Below, piece by piece: positions 1 to 8,903 of a DNA stretch of 64,000 nucleotides. Under the pieces are notes generated by a model. That model did no database searches and had not been told where the DNA came from. It was given only the letters and a program-made list of their open reading frames with translations. The translations under genes were made by a program, and so were the position numbers. Origin of the DNA: Thermosyntropha sp. GTDB lineage: Bacteria > Bacillota > Syntrophomonadia > Syntrophomonadales > Syntrophomonadaceae. The DNA lies in the NCBI RefSeq assembly GCF_017656155.1, contig NZ_JACDOH010000005.1:122678-186677 (forward strand). The letters run 5' to 3'. The stretch's first letter is position 1, and every line of letters starts with the position of its first letter.

Positions 1-624
1 CCCTATATAGTGGGTATGAAGCTGAACTGGTAAACCAACCTTTTCCTTAAGTAATTTTACCAGTTCATAAGCAACATAAGGTGAAAGGAGCCCTGCCATA
101 TCCTTAATACATATAGAATCGGCTCCCATATCTTTAAGGGATGATGCAGTTTCTACAAAATGTTCCATAGTATGCACCGGACTTATAGTATAAACTACAC
201 ATGCCTGGGCATGTTTACCTGTCTTTTTTATTGCCTTCATAGCAGTTTCCAGATTGCGAATATCATTCAAAGCATCAAATACCCGGAATATGTCTATACC
301 GTTTTCTGCTGCCTTTTCTACAAACTTACAAACTATATCATCAGGATAATGGCTATAACCTACCAGGGATTGTCCCCTCAAAAGCATCTGGAGCTTGGTT
401 TTCTTAACATTCTTTCTTATTATTCTTAGCCTTTCCCACGGGTCTTCGTTTAAATAGCGGATACATACATCAAAAGTAGCTCCTCCCCACACTTCCAATG
501 AATAATATCCTATATTATCTAAATATTCCAAAACCGGCAGCATATCATCCGTAGTCATGCGGGTAGCCCAGAGACTCTGATGCCCATCGCGCAAACTGGT
601 ATCAGTTATTTTTATTTTGCCCAT
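1..624 (-). CDS. Oxaloacetate decarboxylase alpha / pyruvate carboxylase subunit B, 3'-truncated by the window edge
   Basis: The visible 208 N-terminal residues are the start of the carboxyltransferase TIM-barrel shared by oxaloacetate decarboxylase alpha, pyruvate carboxylase subunit B and transcarboxylase 5S. Seen: the metal-site motif TDTSLRDGHQS at residues 6-16, the conserved LEVWGGATFD near residue 43, the active-site stretch containing CIKDMAG with the lysine that is carbamylated in the family, and an HTH metal ligand pair at the end of the visible part. The ATG at 622-624 follows an AAGGGGG ribosome site. The biotin-carrier end lies outside the window, so the choice between decarboxylase and anaplerotic carboxylase cannot be made here. 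Confidence 0.9.
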   Translation of the reverse strand, partial: MGKIKITDTSLRDGHQSLWATRMTTDDMLPVLEYLDNIGYYSLEVWGGATFDVCIRYLNEDPWERLRIIRKNVKKTKLQMLLRGQSLVGYSHYPDDIVCKFVEKAAENGIDIFRVFDALNDIRNLETAMKAIKKTGKHAQACVVYTISPVHTMEHFVETASSLKDMGADSICIKDMAGLLSPYVAYELVKLLKEKVGLPVQLHTHYIG

Positions 625-691
625 GCTATTCCCCCTTAAAAATTACAGATAACTTATATTAATTCATTTGCTATTTTCCGCATATACAAAT

Positions 692-713
692 ATACTCAGG
701 CAAGTGCCTGAGA
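692..713. repeat. Stem-loop with an 8-bp CTCAGGCA/TGCCTGAG stem
   Basis: A perfect 8-bp inverted repeat with a two-base loop lies in the leader of the oadA-like gene, about 80 bases past the spoIIIAH stop. It has no clean T tract on either side, so it may be a weak terminator of the spoIIIA operon, a leader structure, or a protein site. Its core resembles the AGGCA-TT-TGCCT core of the stem-loop near 18200. Confidence 0.5.
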
Positions 714-737
714 TACTAATTCAGTTTAACTTTTTTA

Positions 738-766
738 ATTATAAAAATAATGGTTAGTTTTTGCAA
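738..766 (-). promoter_or_regulatory. Candidate sigma-A promoter for the oadA-like gene
   Basis: On the minus strand TTGCAA (761-766) and a perfect TATAAT (738-743) are separated by 17 bases. The predicted start near 731 gives a leader of about 105 bases that includes the stem-loop at 692-713. The -35 matches consensus at 4 of 6 positions only. Confidence 0.5.
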
Positions 767-791
767 TCATACGATTTTATGTATACAAAAA

Positions 792-1352
792 TCACGCATC
801 TCCATTCTTCACTATTATGAATATCCTAGCATAGTCACTACCAACCACACTACCTACTGCTCTTCTTATTTCCGCTTCCTCCTCCTTAGAAAGGTTATCT
901 TTTTCGACTACTACTGTCCCTCCTCCTGACTGTAATAAGACTATACAGTCTTCAATCCCCTTAGATTTGACCAAATTCTCTGCCTTTAATTCTTTTTCCA
1001 TTTCCCTGGTAATCTCAACCATGCGCAAAGAAGCTGCTTCTCTAGCTTTTTTTTCGGCTTTCTCATTATTTATTATATCCTTTAACATTTCCATCTGCCG
1101 GCTTCTCATGCGTTCTCTTTCCAATCGATATTCAGCAAAAAAATTATTTTTCTTTTCCTGGCTTATCGCCTCTTCATCCGCCATATCCGAATTAAGGACA
1201 TCACTGGTCAAATCAGCACTTTTAACTACTACTTCCTGCACTCCTTTGTTATTATGATTTAACACATATAATCTGCTTATGCCAAAAATCCCTGATAAAA
1301 TAATTATTAACAAAATCCCTGCTATTTTCACCCTTTTTAAATCTATTATCAT
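792..1352 (-). CDS. spoIIIAH: Stage III sporulation protein AH
   Basis: Last gene of the spoIIIA operon. SpoIIIAH sits in the mother-cell engulfing membrane and forms, with its forespore partner (SpoIIQ in bacilli), the ring of the feeding-tube channel. The 186 residues show one N-terminal membrane segment (about 9-28), a charged coiled-coil region (about 60-110) and a C-terminal domain of the YscJ/FliF-like ring-building type. The start ATG directly follows the spoIIIAG stop (TAGATG), and GGAGGAG lies inside the 3' end of spoIIIAG, which points to translational coupling. Confidence 0.9.
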   Translation of the reverse strand: MIIDLKRVKIAGILLIIILSGIFGISRLYVLNHNNKGVQEVVVKSADLTSDVLNSDMADEEAISQEKKNNFFAEYRLERERMRSRQMEMLKDIINNEKAEKKAREAASLRMVEITREMEKELKAENLVKSKGIEDCIVLLQSGGGTVVVEKDNLSKEEEAEIRRAVGSVVGSDYARIFIIVKNGDA

Positions 1353-1940
1353 CTAGTTACTCCTCCTTTCACGCGGCATCACTCTTACTTTGTGAGCCGG
1401 AATATCGAGTAAGGTAGAAGCCGCATAAGTCAAATTCTCTCTAACCTCCGGGTTGCCTGCCCCATCTGCCACAATTAACACTCCAATAACTTCAGGATTT
1501 TTATGCTCAATCAATAAGGCATTTCCTGAATTAACTGCCACATCACGCGAAATATTAGTTTCATTGGTCACTTTCTTACTCCCTTTGCTGGTTTCTTCCT
1601 GATTTCTTTTTTCCTCCCTTACATTGGCTGCATAAGTATTAATTCCATCAGAGCTCAAAGTAAGGCTTACACTTACCTTTCCTGCACCTTCAATCTGGGA
1701 AAGTATGGATTCCAACTCATTGGCCATTTCTGCTTTTACATTATCAATTTCTTTCTTTTTATAAACCGGCTCAGATATAGATGAAGAATCAGTCTGAGTA
1801 TCAGTACTGCTTACCGGCCATATAAGGGCAAGAATTCCTGCACAGCATAAAATCACCAAAAAATACATGCCTTTCTTTTTCCATTCTTCTGCCCTATTCA
1901 CCTTATTATCCCCCTTATTTCTTATCCATTCTTCCAGCAT
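1353..1940 (-). CDS. spoIIIAG: Stage III sporulation protein AG
   Basis: Ring-forming component of the mother cell to forespore channel. The 195-residue protein has one membrane segment at about residues 26-44, a Ser/Thr-rich linker, and a C-terminal ring-building domain ending in the VRVMPRERRSN tail. Its ribosome site (GGGGGG) overlaps the end of spoIIIAF two bases away. Position between AF and AH and length match the family. Confidence 0.9.
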   Translation of the reverse strand: MLEEWIRNKGDNKVNRAEEWKKKGMYFLVILCCAGILALIWPVSSTDTQTDSSSISEPVYKKKEIDNVKAEMANELESILSQIEGAGKVSVSLTLSSDGINTYAANVREEKRNQEETSKGSKKVTNETNISRDVAVNSGNALLIEHKNPEVIGVLIVADGAGNPEVRENLTYAASTLLDIPAHKVRVMPRERRSN

Positions 1941-1942
1941 AA

Positions 1943-2524
1943 TTAACCCCCCTCAAATTCAATTTGTATATAATCACCGTCTAGGCCATATAAATTTTGG
2001 ACAACATTTACTATTTTCTTTTCAATAAATTCCTGCTCTTCTTCATCCATATATCCTTTATCTGCAAAAACCCCTATTTTATCCCCAGAAAATGTCCTTT
2101 CTCTACTTTTAGTCTTTACTACCATATACACTTTTTCTAACTTTCCATTATCTGATATATAAACTTCAGTATTGACATTTTCCACCTGAGGAAACAGTAA
2201 AGCCACTGCACTTATCTGACCCTCAAGTTTTTCTCTTATTGCCGCATCTTTCCGTTTTTTTATCTCATTATTCAGCGTACTTCCTTTACTCAAGATTTCA
2301 TTTTCATCAACATATTTTTCGGTATAATCCCACATGTTAATCTCAATTTCCCGATTTGAAAAAATATAAGATAATGCCGGGTTTAACACTGAGATCAAAA
2401 TAAAGAGCCCTACAGCAAAACGGACAAAAGGTTTAAGCCTGCCTTCGGGGAGTATAATCTCAAAAAAGCTGGCCACGATTATAATAACCACAATATTTTT
2501 TACTATCCCTGCCAATACCGACAT
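1943..2524 (-). CDS. spoIIIAF: Stage III sporulation protein AF
   Basis: Membrane protein of the SpoIIIA channel. Two N-terminal membrane segments (about 5-24 and 33-52) are followed by a soluble C-terminal domain of roughly 120 residues. Motifs such as LKPFVRFAVGLFIL are typical of the family. An AAGG ribosome site precedes the ATG. The gene lies 33 bases after spoIIIAE. Confidence 0.9.
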   Translation of the reverse strand: MSVLAGIVKNIVVIIIVASFFEIILPEGRLKPFVRFAVGLFILISVLNPALSYIFSNREIEINMWDYTEKYVDENEILSKGSTLNNEIKKRKDAAIREKLEGQISAVALLFPQVENVNTEVYISDNGKLEKVYMVVKTKSRERTFSGDKIGVFADKGYMDEEEQEFIEKKIVNVVQNLYGLDGDYIQIEFEGG

Positions 2525-2557
2525 ACAACCTTCCCTGCCTTTTTAACGGAATATCAC

Positions 2558-3784
2558 TCATTTCAGCAAAATTACCTGATTAGATACCGCAGCTACAATA
2601 GTTATCATAATAAAAAACATCAAGGCCACAGCAGCAACTGCTGCCATCATTAAAAAGAGGTGAGCACTCATAATTTCTAACACCGAAGCTATACGGGCAT
2701 CTCCTAAAGGTTCGGCTATTGCAGAAGCAACTTTATATATAAGTGCAATAGCAGCTATTTTTAATACCGGAAATATAACAATTCCTATTATGATTAAAAC
2801 TCCATAAACACTTACCGCATGTTTCAAAAGAACTATATAACCAGCAGTAACCTCTATAGTATCGGAAAACATTTTGCCTACCACTGGAATAGCATTGTCT
2901 GTAACAAACCTGGTAGCACGCAAGGTTACTTTATCTAAAACTGATGCATAAAGAGCCCTGAGGGTCAACAGCCCCACAAAAAAGGTTAAGAAAAAACCTA
3001 ACGAAAGCTGGGCTATCTGATTGAAAAACTTAGCTAACCTTGCAACTTTAAGGCTTTCCGACATATTATTAAGAAGATTCAAAACTGCTGACATTATTAT
3101 TAAAGGGAAAACAATATTTTTCATAAAATTGGCAAAAAGACTGGTAGCCCCCGTAAGCATCGGAAAAAACATAACTGAAGAATTTATATTACCCAAACCT
3201 GCAACTAAAATCATCATCTGGGGAAGCATTGCCATCATAAAAGAGGTCATATTTTCAATTGTCTGCATCCCTATATCCAAAACAATCTTAAACGAACCTA
3301 AAGCTATGGCACAAAGGGCTAAAAAACAGGCGGTATAAGATATCTGTCCTATTGAAGAGGAAAAAGCAGTCTGCAGATTAATAAGTAAAGCGGATAACAC
3401 AGCTAGAATTAAAAGTTTCCCTAAAAGTCCGGTATTAGCTCTTACCTCCTTTAAAAAAAAGCGAATTAAATTATTTCCCATTTCCTTATAATCAAAATTC
3501 CAATCTCCCTTGATAAAATCTATAATCCAATCCTTAAGAGGTTTGTTCTCTAGATAAGAATTTATCTCTCCGTCAATTTTGTTTTTGTATTCTTCCATAA
3601 CATTCAAATCTATACTCTGCACGGCTTCAGTTACCGAAAATGCTGCCTGATCTTCTTCAAAAGCCAAAACCCATGAGCAGTTAAAAAACATACTTAAAAC
3701 TGCGAAAAGAATTAGAATCCTTCTGAATTTTACAGAAAAACTATTTCTTTTTTCGCCAGGTTTTCTGCCATATCTTCCAAACAA
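2558..3784 (-). CDS. spoIIIAE: Stage III sporulation protein AE
   Basis: Polytopic membrane protein of the SpoIIIA complex, proposed in the literature to be part of the export channel. A cleavable-looking signal (FRRILILFAVLSMFFNCSWVLA) is followed by a soluble stretch and seven or more membrane segments. The chosen start is the TTG at 3784 because an AGGGAGG site lies 8 bases before it; an ATG at 3811, nine residues earlier, has no visible ribosome site. The gene starts about 30 bases after the spoIIIAD stop. Confidence 0.88.
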   Translation of the reverse strand: MFGRYGRKPGEKRNSFSVKFRRILILFAVLSMFFNCSWVLAFEEDQAAFSVTEAVQSIDLNVMEEYKNKIDGEINSYLENKPLKDWIIDFIKGDWNFDYKEMGNNLIRFFLKEVRANTGLLGKLLILAVLSALLINLQTAFSSSIGQISYTACFLALCAIALGSFKIVLDIGMQTIENMTSFMMAMLPQMMILVAGLGNINSSVMFFPMLTGATSLFANFMKNIVFPLIIMSAVLNLLNNMSESLKVARLAKFFNQIAQLSLGFFLTFFVGLLTLRALYASVLDKVTLRATRFVTDNAIPVVGKMFSDTIEVTAGYIVLLKHAVSVYGVLIIIGIVIFPVLKIAAIALIYKVASAIAEPLGDARIASVLEIMSAHLFLMMAAVAAVALMFFIMITIVAAVSNQVILLK

Positions 3785-3816
3785 CCAAATATCCTCCCTC
3801 ATTAAAAACATGATGT

Positions 3817-4206
3817 TTATTTGGGGATAAGTTCCATGAGCGACTCTAAAATAGCAATCATGATAGGAAGAGCGAGGACTGCAATTATAATCTTGGAAGC
3901 AAACTCTACTTTTTTAGCTACTGCCTGTTCTCCTGCATCCTGACAAATAGCTGCTGCAAATTCTCCCAAATAGGCTACCCCCAGTATCTTAAGCATAGTC
4001 CCCAGAAAAAAATAATTAATCTCAGCTTTTCTTGTTATCTCCTGCATAACATCTATAATAGCGGCCATTTTGCCCAGCATAAGACTGAAAATAATTATGC
4101 TGAATACTATACTCAAAACTACTGCCATGACCGGTTTCTCCTGACGTAGGATAAGAAGAAGCAAAGTAGTTATAAGAGCTAATCCCACAATCTGGGCTAT
4201 TTCCAC
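3817..4206 (-). CDS. spoIIIAD: Stage III sporulation protein AD
   Basis: Small integral membrane protein of the SpoIIIA channel with four predicted membrane segments across about 129 residues. The family N-terminus (EIAQIVGLALITTLLLLI) begins at the GTG at 4206, which has AAAGGAG eight bases upstream; the longer open frame to 4236 would place that ribosome site inside the gene. SpoIIIAC and the first half of AD are related in sequence, as is usual. Confidence 0.88.
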   Translation of the reverse strand: MEIAQIVGLALITTLLLLILRQEKPVMAVVLSIVFSIIIFSLMLGKMAAIIDVMQEITRKAEINYFFLGTMLKILGVAYLGEFAAAICQDAGEQAVAKKVEFASKIIIAVLALPIMIAILESLMELIPK

Positions 4207-4253
4207 ACATATCGCTCCTTTTTTATTTATATACACTTAAGTCTGCTATGTCT

Positions 4254-4448
4254 TTAAAGATTAAAAACCGACCTCACCACCACAAAAAGCTGATTCATAA
4301 GCTGCACAACGATAATAAGAACTACTACCACCCCTGCCAAGGTCAACATTTCTGCCTGTTCCTCTTTTTTTGCCTGTTTCAAAACAATCGAAAGCACAGA
4401 AATTAAAATTCCAATACCTGCAATGCGAAAAATAATATCAATGTTCAT
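4254..4448 (-). CDS. spoIIIAC: Stage III sporulation protein AC
   Basis: A 64-residue protein with two membrane segments joined by the charged loop KQAKKEEQAEML, the typical SpoIIIAC signature. It follows spoIIIAB by 29 bases and has a strong GGAGG site before the ATG. It acts as part of the mother-cell side of the sporulation channel. Confidence 0.9.
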   Translation of the reverse strand: MNIDIIFRIAGIGILISVLSIVLKQAKKEEQAEMLTLAGVVVVLIIVVQLMNQLFVVVRSVFNL

Positions 4449-4477
4449 GAAAAACCTCCTTAACTACATCATTAAAT

Positions 4478-5005
4478 TTATATAAAAAGCAGAACGATTA
4501 CAGCTCCTAATATAAACCCTCCATAAGACCACAGCTTTACCCCCGACTCAGCCTCTTTTTCCGCCTTTTCTTCCATGATTTTTAACTCTTCCTGCAGCAT
4601 AGAAAAAAACTTGCGCTGCTCATAGACATCAGAAATGCCAATTTGCATAGCTCCCGTTTTTAAAAGTTCAATATCCTCAGTTTTAAGGCTGGAAGCCCTC
4701 TCAAGCTTATAAACCCCGCTAAGCCATGCTTCATAAGCTGTCCTCCCCTCTTTTCTTTCAAGCCTTTCTGCACTTTCCAAAAAAAGCCATCTGATGGGTG
4801 AAGCACAAAAATAACCTGTCTTTCTCAAAGCAGAGCTTAAAGGAGTATGCATATAAGCAATTTCCTTTTCCAAAAAATTTAAGGCCATCCTTAAATCCTT
4901 CAGCTGTTCCACCCTCAACTGCAAATTTCTGGCTCCCATAAGCCCCCAGATTCCCGAACTCAAGATAACTAAAATAACTCCTGCCGATTTAAGCCAAAGC
5001 ATCAT
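4478..5005 (-). CDS. spoIIIAB: Stage III sporulation protein AB
   Basis: About 175 residues with an N-terminal membrane segment, a helical soluble core resembling the GspF cytoplasmic domain, and a C-terminal hydrophobic tail (GGFILGAVIVLLFI). The chosen ATG at 5005 overlaps the spoIIIAA stop as TGATG and has GGTGGG five bases upstream; a GTG at 5014 is the alternative. The overlap indicates coupling to the AA ATPase. Confidence 0.88.
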   Translation of the reverse strand: MMLWLKSAGVILVILSSGIWGLMGARNLQLRVEQLKDLRMALNFLEKEIAYMHTPLSSALRKTGYFCASPIRWLFLESAERLERKEGRTAYEAWLSGVYKLERASSLKTEDIELLKTGAMQIGISDVYEQRKFFSMLQEELKIMEEKAEKEAESGVKLWSYGGFILGAVIVLLFI

Positions 5006-5958
5006 CAATCCCACCTGTAAAACATTTCTAATGTCCCCGGTCCCCGCCTGCGGGAAAGAACAACCCCGACCTTAAAGCTTTTTGAAGCTAATAATTCCCT
5101 TAAAATCGGCCTCTTGCTCAACTCTTCTATATCACGGGCATGCACAGTGGCTATTACGGCAACTCCGGCATTGACACACTCATATACAGCAGCTGCATCT
5201 TCCTGTCTGCCTATTTCATCAGTTATTACCACCTGAGGAGATAAAGAACGAACAGCCATAAGAATCCCGGCAGCCTTAGGACAGGAATCTAAAACATCGC
5301 TGCGAATTCCCACATCAAGCTGGGGAACCCCCTGATAACATCCGGCTATTTCAGACCTCTCGTCGATTATTACTACATTCTTTGCTTCAGGAAGATTTAT
5401 ACCATCAGATATCATCCGGGCTAAATCCCGTAAAACAGTAGTTTTTCCACAACGCGGAGGCGAAATAATCAAGGTGTTCAAAATTCTGCCGTTTTCAACT
5501 ATGTCTGGCAGTATATTTTCAGCACATCCCTTTATCTCCCGGGCTATCCTGAAACAGATGCCGGAAAAATTTTTTAAATTATATATTTCATTTACTTTAT
5601 AAATAACCTGTCCAGCAAGTCCTACTCTGTGTCCACCCGGGATTGTAATAAAACCCCTTTTTATATCTTCTTCAAAAACATAAAGCGAATTATCGCTTAT
5701 AGAAGCAATAGTTCGGTATATATCCTCTTCATTTACAACATAAGAATCATTCAAATTCATCGTAACTTCACCACGGCGGTTTATACCATAATCTTTGTCC
5801 CCTATCTTCAAGCAAAGCGGCTTTTCCCTTCTTAGCCTTATTTCTTCTAACCCCCTGAAAAACCGATCTTCTCTGTTCTTTAAAAGGCTTTTTATTCTAG
5901 GAGCTAAATAAGGTAATATTTCTTCTCTAATGACTTTTGCATCTGTCCTCTCCCTCAT
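5005..5958 (-). CDS. spoIIIAA: Stage III sporulation protein AA, secretion-type ATPase
   Basis: First gene of the operon and its only ATPase; SpoIIIAA is related to type II/IV secretion ATPases and drives the channel. Walker A is SPPRCGKTT at about residues 166-174 and Walker B is VVITDEIG at about 243-250. The ATG at 5958 is preferred because AAAGGTGGTGA lies just upstream; the reading frame stays open four codons further. No other SpoIIIA gene lies upstream, and a terminator of the preceding operon sits at 6075-6101, so the operon promoter must lie in the ~115 bases between. Confidence 0.92.
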   Translation of the reverse strand: MRERTDAKVIREEILPYLAPRIKSLLKNREDRFFRGLEEIRLRREKPLCLKIGDKDYGINRRGEVTMNLNDSYVVNEEDIYRTIASISDNSLYVFEEDIKRGFITIPGGHRVGLAGQVIYKVNEIYNLKNFSGICFRIAREIKGCAENILPDIVENGRILNTLIISPPRCGKTTVLRDLARMISDGINLPEAKNVVIIDERSEIAGCYQGVPQLDVGIRSDVLDSCPKAAGILMAVRSLSPQVVITDEIGRQEDAAAVYECVNAGVAVIATVHARDIEELSKRPILRELLASKSFKVGVVLSRRRGPGTLEMFYRWD

Positions 5959-6074
5959 TAAACTCACCACCTTTGCTTTAAATAGATATTGGTGAAATAC
6001 TCAAATTATTCCATGTATTTTAATGAAAAAAGCCTTACTTATCAAAAAATCTCCAATGTATTATTTTTTAATAT

Positions 6075-6101
6075 AAAAAAAGCTGGTTCAAATAACCAGC
6101 C
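6075..6101 (-). terminator. Factor-independent terminator after the GT-C gene
   Basis: On the minus strand a GCTGGTT/AACCAGC stem with a five-base loop (6082-6100) is followed by seven T. It closes the amino-sugar operon and separates it from spoIIIAA. Confidence 0.85.
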
Positions 6102-6137
6102 GAAATCATCTTGTCCAAATATACTTAAAAATAGATT

Positions 6138-8117
6138 TCAGTTCATTTTTTCAAAAATAACCACTGCTTCATTTTCAAACTTTTTGACAAAGAGGCCGGC
6201 AGAATCAAACCTGAGCTTCTGCCTGGCGTGTTTATCAACTATGAGGTAATCAATTTTATATTTATCCAATATATCTTCAGCTTTTTTTCGGTCATGGGTA
6301 AAATACAAAACAGTCATATCTTCATATCTCTTATACGCTTCCTTCTGACGGCTAACCGGCATATACTGCCACCCTTCAACTAAAATACGCCTTTCGGCAA
6401 AGGCTGAATAGTAAAAAAATCTAGGATTATCTTCACTGATTAAAAATACCCTGCGTGCACCTATTACCGCATCTTTGTTCGTATTATCCCTTAAAAATAT
6501 CAATCCTTCATAAAGTCCGGGAGTTAAAGGTTTATTATTAAGTGACATCAGTTTTGTATTTATACCTTCTGTTTTCTTAACCATCCCCCAGGTATCTCCA
6601 ATAGATACCAGAAGCAAAATAACAATTACCAATTTTATTATCCCGGCTTTTTCTGCCTTTATCACCTTGTATAAATAGCCTGCTGCTAAAATATTAAGGC
6701 ATATGTAACCTACAAATAAAAAGTAATACTGGGAATCCCCCCGGTAACTCAAGATATAAGCAGGTATAAAGCTTATCAGAACTGTTGCTCCTAAAAAAAC
6801 CTTATCTGAAGATATGTTTTTAGTCCTGCTAAAAAATCCTCTTATAAAATCAATATACGCCAGAAGCCTGAAGCTGAAGAAAGCCAGCAAATAAAAAGGT
6901 ATAAAAGCTAAAATACTCCATAAGTTTTCTATCTCGAAATGGCTGCTGTATATCCTGTAAATATAAGTATTTTTCATAATCTGCAGAGGAACCAGGTTAA
7001 ATCCTTCTCCTCCCGGCCTTAATCCATATATGTGAAAATAAACCATTATAAACACTAAAAAGCTTCCGCAAAGTAAATTAACATACCTTCTTAAATTATT
7101 TTCACCAGTTAAGAAAGCATATAAAAAAGCTAAAAAAATCCCGCCAAATATAACCGGGAAAAAACTTCCCTTGGCACCGCTGACGGCAAAAACCAGCAGC
7201 AGGATTAATACAAAATTCCTCTCTCCTGATAAATAATCCCTTATCTCAACTATAAGAAAAAGAGTAATCAAAACAGCCAGGAAAAAAGTAGGGCTGAAGA
7301 AAAAATTTTTCAGAAAAACATTATAGGGTGATGATAACAAAGCAGTTCCTGCAAACATAAATACAAAAGAATTAATAATCCCTGGATCCCGATTTTTATA
7401 CCACCTGCTTCCTGCAAAATAAGCGGCAAAAAGCAATAAATAAATGAACAGGATAATATAAAGGCGTAAAAAGAGAAGTGATATTGAAATATCAGTCATA
7501 AAAGAAAGAAAGGCAATAAAAACATAAAAAAAGACATGATAGTGGAAAGGAAATCCGCTGATCCTTATATCTTCCGGAGGCCAGTGGTTTTTAATCTCAG
7601 CTATATTGCCTATATGCCAGGGAAAATCCACATTATATATGACAGCCTCTTTTCCCGGCAAAATATTAGGGATAAAATACATCTCTATGGTCAAAAGCAG
7701 AACCAAAAAAGAAAAAGATACCAATAAACCGAAGTATTTGGCCGGGGTTTTTTCCACCATTTTTTTTATTATATTAAAATCCTGCCTCAGCCAGCCATTG
7801 GCGATATATACAACAAATACAGCAGCAAAAAATAAATAGAACCAGGTTTTAAGATTTAATAGAGCAAATATAATATATAAAATTATATCTAAAGCTATTC
7901 CCACAACCAAAGCAAGAAAAAGCTTATAAGGCTCATCTCTATAAACACCCATGAAGTTAATAAAAACTAACCCCGGTATAAAAACACACAAAAATATACA
8001 TATAAAGAATTTTAAAATATCCTGCCACGCGGCTGAATAATAGTTTAATATTACAAGATTTAATATTATATAAACAGTCACTATAATCCATCTTGCTGAT
8101 TTCAGAGAAATACTCAT
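6138..8117 (-). CDS. GT-C type membrane glycosyltransferase (polyprenyl-phosphate-sugar dependent), acceptor unknown
   Basis: A 659-residue protein with about 12-13 membrane segments over residues 10-500, then a soluble C-terminal domain of about 150 residues. The overall plan fits GT-C transferases that move a sugar from a polyprenyl phosphate carrier. Acidic and histidine residues in an early outer loop (NVDFPWHIGN, about 162-171, and FPFHYH) would suit the catalytic site. The tail (LRDNTNKDAVIGARR, LVEGWQYMP, YLIVDKH) is the type often seen at the end of such proteins. It is the last gene of the rmlB operon, 22 bases after the ABC ATPase. Family rank and acceptor are inference. Confidence 0.65.
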   Translation of the reverse strand: MSISLKSARWIIVTVYIILNLVILNYYSAAWQDILKFFICIFLCVFIPGLVFINFMGVYRDEPYKLFLALVVGIALDIILYIIFALLNLKTWFYLFFAAVFVVYIANGWLRQDFNIIKKMVEKTPAKYFGLLVSFSFLVLLLTIEMYFIPNILPGKEAVIYNVDFPWHIGNIAEIKNHWPPEDIRISGFPFHYHVFFYVFIAFLSFMTDISISLLFLRLYIILFIYLLLFAAYFAGSRWYKNRDPGIINSFVFMFAGTALLSSPYNVFLKNFFFSPTFFLAVLITLFLIVEIRDYLSGERNFVLILLLVFAVSGAKGSFFPVIFGGIFLAFLYAFLTGENNLRRYVNLLCGSFLVFIMVYFHIYGLRPGGEGFNLVPLQIMKNTYIYRIYSSHFEIENLWSILAFIPFYLLAFFSFRLLAYIDFIRGFFSRTKNISSDKVFLGATVLISFIPAYILSYRGDSQYYFLFVGYICLNILAAGYLYKVIKAEKAGIIKLVIVILLLVSIGDTWGMVKKTEGINTKLMSLNNKPLTPGLYEGLIFLRDNTNKDAVIGARRVFLISEDNPRFFYYSAFAERRILVEGWQYMPVSRQKEAYKRYEDMTVLYFTHDRKKAEDILDKYKIDYLIVDKHARQKLRFDSAGLFVKKFENEAVVIFEKMN

Positions 8118-8139
8118 TTTACACTACTTCCCTTTTTAT

Positions 8140-8889
8140 TTATGGATTATCATCAGAACCCAGCAAAGAATAAAGTATATCCCACATAGCTGAAAATCCC
8201 TTCATGCTGGGTCTGCGGGGACGCTCAAGATGGCTTTCTATGATAGTTTTAATTCTCCCCTGTTTTGACATAACTAAAATGCGGTCTGCCAGTATAATTG
8301 CCTCATCAATGGCATGAGTAACAAAAATTATGGTCGGCTTCAGTTCCTGCCAAATTTTAAGCAACTCCTTTTGTAAAACTTCTCTGGTCTGGGCATCAAG
8401 ATTAGCAAAAGGTTCATCCATCAGCAAAATCTCAGGGTTTAGGGCTAAAGCGCGTGCCAGTGCCGTCCTCTGCTTCATCCCGCCGGATAGTTGATGGGGA
8501 TAGTAATTTTCAAAACCCTCCAACCCCATCATTTTCACATATTTACGAACATACTCATTCCGTTTCTGTTTACTTACGCCTGTAATTTTCAAAGGATACT
8601 CAATATTTTCTTTCACCGTCTTCCAACTGAAAAGCTGTTCAAAACTCTGAAAAACCATAACCCGGTCAATGCCCGGTTCCGTAATCTTTTTACCATCTAT
8701 TAATATCTGCCCCCCGGATATTTTTTCATATCCTCCAATACTCCTTAAAAGAGTAGTTTTACCGCAACCTGAAGGGCCAACAATACAGAAAAATTCTCCA
8801 GAATTCACAGTAAAATCTATGTCTTTTAAAACATGAATAAAAGAACCGTTATTTTTAAAAACCTTATTCACACCTTCAAGCTGCAGCAT
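8140..8889 (-). CDS. ABC transporter ATPase, SsuB/TauB type
   Basis: ATPase of a nitrate/sulfonate/taurine-class importer. Seen: Walker A GPSGCGKTT near residue 42, Q-loop VFQSFEQLF, signature LSGGMKQRTALARAL, Walker B ILLMDEPFANLD and switch histidine FVTHAIDEA. The ATG at 8889 follows AGGAGGA by eight bases and lies after the permease stop; the longer frame to 8922 would overlap the permease. It works with the permease at 8904-9692 and the lipoprotein at 9698-10741. Confidence 0.9.
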   Translation of the reverse strand: MLQLEGVNKVFKNNGSFIHVLKDIDFTVNSGEFFCIVGPSGCGKTTLLRSIGGYEKISGGQILIDGKKITEPGIDRVMVFQSFEQLFSWKTVKENIEYPLKITGVSKQKRNEYVRKYVKMMGLEGFENYYPHQLSGGMKQRTALARALALNPEILLMDEPFANLDAQTREVLQKELLKIWQELKPTIIFVTHAIDEAIILADRILVMSKQGRIKTIIESHLERPRRPSMKGFSAMWDILYSLLGSDDNP

Positions 8890-8903
8890 TAACCCTTCTC
8901 CTC

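Noticed and set aside
4022-4210. Open frame starting with ATGTGTGGA inside spoIIIAD
   Set aside because: It is the shifted frame of spoIIIAD; the GTG two bases further on gives the true family N-terminus.
5971-6074. Sigma-E promoter for the spoIIIA operon
   Set aside because: Such a promoter is expected, but no hexamer pair with proper spacing was clear enough to name.
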